Shown piece after piece: positions 6,449 to 8,673 of a DNA stretch of 8,673 nucleotides; position 1 is the stretch's first letter, and every line of letters begins with the position of its first letter. Location: positions 1 through 8,673 of the forward strand of contig JAFAPL010000917.1 of the NCBI GenBank assembly GCA_019247135.1, written 5' to 3'. This DNA is from Chloroflexota bacterium. GTDB taxonomy: Bacteria; Chloroflexota; UBA6077; CF-72. A program made the position numbers and the translations under genes. A model generated the notes under the pieces. The model did not search any database. It saw only the letters and a program-made list of their open reading frames with translations, and had not been told where the DNA came from.

Positions 6449-7872
6449 TGTCTGAGATCACGATGCCGCGCCTGAGCGACACGATGGAAGAGGGGACCAT
6501 CGCCAGCTGGCTGAAGAAGCCCGGCGAACAGGTGAACCGTGGCGAGGTCATCGCCCAGATCGAGACGGATAAAGCCACGATGGACCTGACGGCGTTCGAA
6601 TCGGGCACGCTGCAGGAGATTCTGGTGCCGGAAGGGCAGACGGTGGCCATCGGGCAGGCCGTGGCACGCATCGGCTCTGGCGCCGCGCCATCGAAGGCTG
6701 AGGAGTCCGCGCCCGAGAGCGAGGCAGCCGCATCGCCAGCGACCGAAGACTCCGAACCATCATCGACCGACGAGGCCGAGCCACCCTCGACGGAGGCCAG
6801 CGAGCCGCCGGCCGCCGAAGAAACCGGCTCGGAAGCGCCACGCACTCCAGAAGCACGCGAGAACGTCGCCGAAGCACCCGAGCCGTCTGCCCCGCCCTCA
6901 GAGCAGCCAACCCTTCGGGCGGACACGGAGCCAGCATCCAGCGACGGCGCAACTGAAAATGACAAGGTGCGGGCCTCGCCGATGGCCCGTCACATCGCCT
7001 CCGAGCACGGGCTCGACCTTTCAAACATCCACGGCTCGGGCCCCCAGGGCCGTGTGATCCGCGCCGACGTCGAAGCGGCGCTCAAGAGTCCGAGCCAGCC
7101 CGCGCCGCCGGCGCAGGATGGCGCGGCTCAGCCAGCGCCCGCGCAAGAAGCCGCTGCCCAGCCCGCGCAGGCACCGCAGCAGGACGGCGACGGACGCGTG
7201 CCACTGTCGCAGATGCGTCGCACGATCGCGCGTCGCATGGCCGAGAGCACACGCACGATCCCCCACTTCTTCCTGACTACGACCATCGATGCCACCGACC
7301 TGGTCGCGTTGAGAAAGCAACTGCTCGCTGAGATGGGTGACAATGGCCCGCGCATCTCGATCAACGACATGGTCGTCAAGGCAGCGGCCATCGCGTTGCG
7401 CAGGGTGTCCGAGGTGAACGTGTCCTTTGCCGAGGACAGCCTGATCGAGCACACCCACGTCAACATCGGCGTCGCGGTCGCGACCGAGCGCGGCCTGATC
7501 GTCCCGGTCGTGCGCGACGTGGATCAAAAGTCGCTCGGCGTGATTGCACGCGAGGCGCGCACTCTCGCCGAAAAGGCGCATGCGGGGAAGCTGCAACCCA
7601 AGGATTACGCGGGCGGCACGTTCACGGTCAGCAACCTGGGCATGTTCGGCGTCGAGCAGTTCAACGCGGTGATCAACCCGCCCGAGGCGGCCATCCTCGC
7701 CGTTGGCGCGGTGACCCGCGAGCCCGCCGAGCGCGACGGCAACATCGTCCTGCGGGATCGCCTCGCGCTGACCTTGTCAGTTGACCACCGTGCCCTGGAC
7801 GGCGCGATTGGGGCTCGCTATCTCCAGGCGCTCAAACAACTGCTCGAAAAGCCCATGCTCCTGCTCGTCTAG
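6448..7872 (+). CDS. pdhC: Dihydrolipoamide acetyltransferase (E2) of a pyruvate dehydrogenase-type complex
   Basis: E2 forms the core of the complex and transfers the acyl group from lipoyl-lysine to coenzyme A. The 474 residues show the complete order. A single lipoyl domain spans about 1-76, with the lipoylated lysine K42 in IETDKATMDL. An acidic Ala/Pro/Glu/Ser linker follows (77-172), then a peripheral subunit-binding domain at about 174-212 (VRASPMARHIASEHGLDLSN, then GPQGRVIRADVEAAL), which docks E1 or E3. A second linker, rich in Ala/Pro/Gln, covers 213-249. The catalytic domain covers about 250-474, beginning VPLSQMRRTIARRMAEST and ending with the active-site SVDHRALDG motif (H447, D451). 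TFTVSNLGMFGVEQFNAVINPPEAAILAVG (391-420, in two parts) is typical. The sequence MPRLSDTMEEGT near the start resembles pyruvate dehydrogenase E2 more than 2-oxoglutarate dehydrogenase E2. ATG 6448 overlaps the previous stop by one base. No E3 gene follows. Confidence 0.95.
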   Translation: MSEITMPRLSDTMEEGTIASWLKKPGEQVNRGEVIAQIETDKATMDLTAFESGTLQEILVPEGQTVAIGQAVARIGSGAAPSKAEESAPESEAAASPATEDSEPSSTDEAEPPSTEASEPPAAEETGSEAPRTPEARENVAEAPEPSAPPSEQPTLRADTEPASSDGATENDKVRASPMARHIASEHGLDLSNIHGSGPQGRVIRADVEAALKSPSQPAPPAQDGAAQPAPAQEAAAQPAQAPQQDGDGRVPLSQMRRTIARRMAESTRTIPHFFLTTTIDATDLVALRKQLLAEMGDNGPRISINDMVVKAAAIALRRVSEVNVSFAEDSLIEHTHVNIGVAVATERGLIVPVVRDVDQKSLGVIAREARTLAEKAHAGKLQPKDYAGGTFTVSNLGMFGVEQFNAVINPPEAAILAVGAVTREPAERDGNIVLRDRLALTLSVDHRALDGAIGARYLQALKQLLEKPMLLLV

Positions 7873-8673
7873 CGCACCCCAACAGTGGCGCCGTCGCGCA
7901 ATTCAACAGGCGCGGGCTCACCCACCTGCCCGGTCCGCTCGACAACTTTGCCGTCGCAAAGCCTGGATTCGTCCACGCCGTGCAGCACCACCGGCGCGCG
8001 ATCCCGTGTTCCTTCGATCATGAACCGCGTGACGACCAGATCGTTCTCCGCGACCTGCCGTTCCACGTGAACGCGCGGGTCGGTGTAGGTGAACCGCAGG
8101 TGCTCTCTCAGCTCGATCAGAAGCCCTCGCCCGATCACCCGTCCCAGGCGTTCATCGTGGTCCAGGAGGTCCGCGGCTACGAGGCCATCGAGCGCCGTCG
8201 AGTCAGGTGAAAGCAATGCTTCTTCATACAGGCGTCGCATCACCTCCTTGTTTCGCTCGAGCTGCGCGGCATCGACCCCCACGAACGCTTCTGGATGGCT
8301 GATATCGCCGCCGACCTCGTCAAGGTCGATAGAGCCAAGCCGGCCGATATGCGCCCGCTCAGCCCACTTGAATCCCGCCAACCAGTTCCACAGGCTGCGC
8401 CCGATGTACGCGATGAGCGCCACGACCGCAAGCACGACTCGTAGTGACGTCCGCAGCAACGCGACGGCCAGCCGCAAAAACGCCAGGATGACGTACGCGG
8501 CAGCGCGGATCAGCAGCCACGCGAGAACGAAGGCTGCCGTGAGTGCTGAGCCGAAGGGCTTGCCGGAGAGCGCCGTCGCGCAGATGAGCAGAGCCACCAG
8601 CGCGCCGCGAATGAACCACGGCAGGATGGTTTGCCACGGCTCGGGGAGGCCGCCGCGCAGCTGTGCCTGGCTC
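7869..8673 (-). CDS. Membrane protein with C-terminal SnoaL/NTF2-like domain (N-terminus outside window)
   Basis: The minus strand is open from the window edge to TAG at 7871-7869, giving 267 residues. Hydrophobic segments lie near fragment residues 15-36 (ILPWFIRGALVALLICATAL), 42-70 and 74-92, with arginines between them. A linker of about 45 residues follows. Residues 140-250 resemble the SnoaL-like ester cyclase/NTF2 fold: ERNKEVMRRLYEEALLSPDSTALDGLVAADLLDHDERLG, then GLLIELREHLRFTYTDPRVHVERQVAENDLVVTRFMIEGT and DGKVVERTG (each in parts). The order helix - LDHD - DxxVxVExxVAExDxVVxR - GKVVE is the family pattern. GTG at 8597 could serve as a start, but the frame stays open and codes a natural membrane helix upstream, so the gene is probably truncated by the window. 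Function is unknown; SnoaL-like domains can be enzymatic or ligand-binding. The gene converges on the E2 gene and overlaps it by 4 bp. Confidence 0.75.
   Translation of the reverse strand, partial: SQAQLRGGLPEPWQTILPWFIRGALVALLICATALSGKPFGSALTAAFVLAWLLIRAAAYVILAFLRLAVALLRTSLRVVLAVVALIAYIGRSLWNWLAGFKWAERAHIGRLGSIDLDEVGGDISHPEAFVGVDAAQLERNKEVMRRLYEEALLSPDSTALDGLVAADLLDHDERLGRVIGRGLLIELREHLRFTYTDPRVHVERQVAENDLVVTRFMIEGTRDRAPVVLHGVDESRLCDGKVVERTGQVGEPAPVELRDGATVGVR

Noticed and set aside
7082..7195. Tandem DNA repeat in the E2 gene
   Set aside because: The repeated Ala-Pro-Gln codons are an ordinary interdomain linker; no exact DNA unit repeats in a regular period.
7021..7596. 191-codon minus-strand frame inside the E2 gene
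   Set aside because: It is a shadow of the E2 catalytic domain, which has intact motifs throughout.

Overview
This is a dense, high-GC window with eight protein genes and only three intergenic gaps, of 51, 65 and 28 bp. No RNA gene, mobile element, CRISPR array or frameshift was seen. The outer two genes are cut by the window edges. High GC, an oligopeptide-binding lipoprotein with a long Pro/Ala/Thr tether, and possible leaderless starts would suit a Chloroflexota-type or other Terrabacteria organism. No rRNA or marker gene supports this, so the taxonomic guess is weak.

Layout. Positions 1-711 (minus) hold the N-terminal half of leuC, the large subunit of 3-isopropylmalate dehydratase. A 51-bp divergent gap appears to carry two overlapping promoters. 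Positions 763-4306 (plus) encode a family 5 peptide/nickel-type ABC importer: a substrate-binding lipoprotein and two DppB/DppC-like permeases. No ATPase gene is present. A perfect 7-bp hairpin lies directly before the first permease start. After a 28-bp gap, positions 4335-7872 (plus) encode three of the four activities expected of a pyruvate dehydrogenase-type complex: E1 alpha, E1 beta and the lipoylated E2 acyltransferase. These three genes overlap by 1-10 bp and so form one operon. E3 (dihydrolipoamide dehydrogenase) is not in the window. Positions 7869-8673 (minus) hold a convergent, incomplete gene joining N-terminal membrane helices to a SnoaL/NTF2-like domain.

The importer would bring in peptides or related solutes using ATPases encoded elsewhere. 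The E1-E2 complex would turn a 2-oxoacid, most likely pyruvate, into an acyl-CoA. LeuC acts in leucine synthesis. I see no direct biochemical link between these modules. The most useful leads are the possible leaderless starts, the compact divergent promoter, the pre-permease hairpin, the GDA variant of the thiamine diphosphate motif in E1 alpha, and the membrane-SnoaL fusion. I found no convincing sign of an entirely new system.
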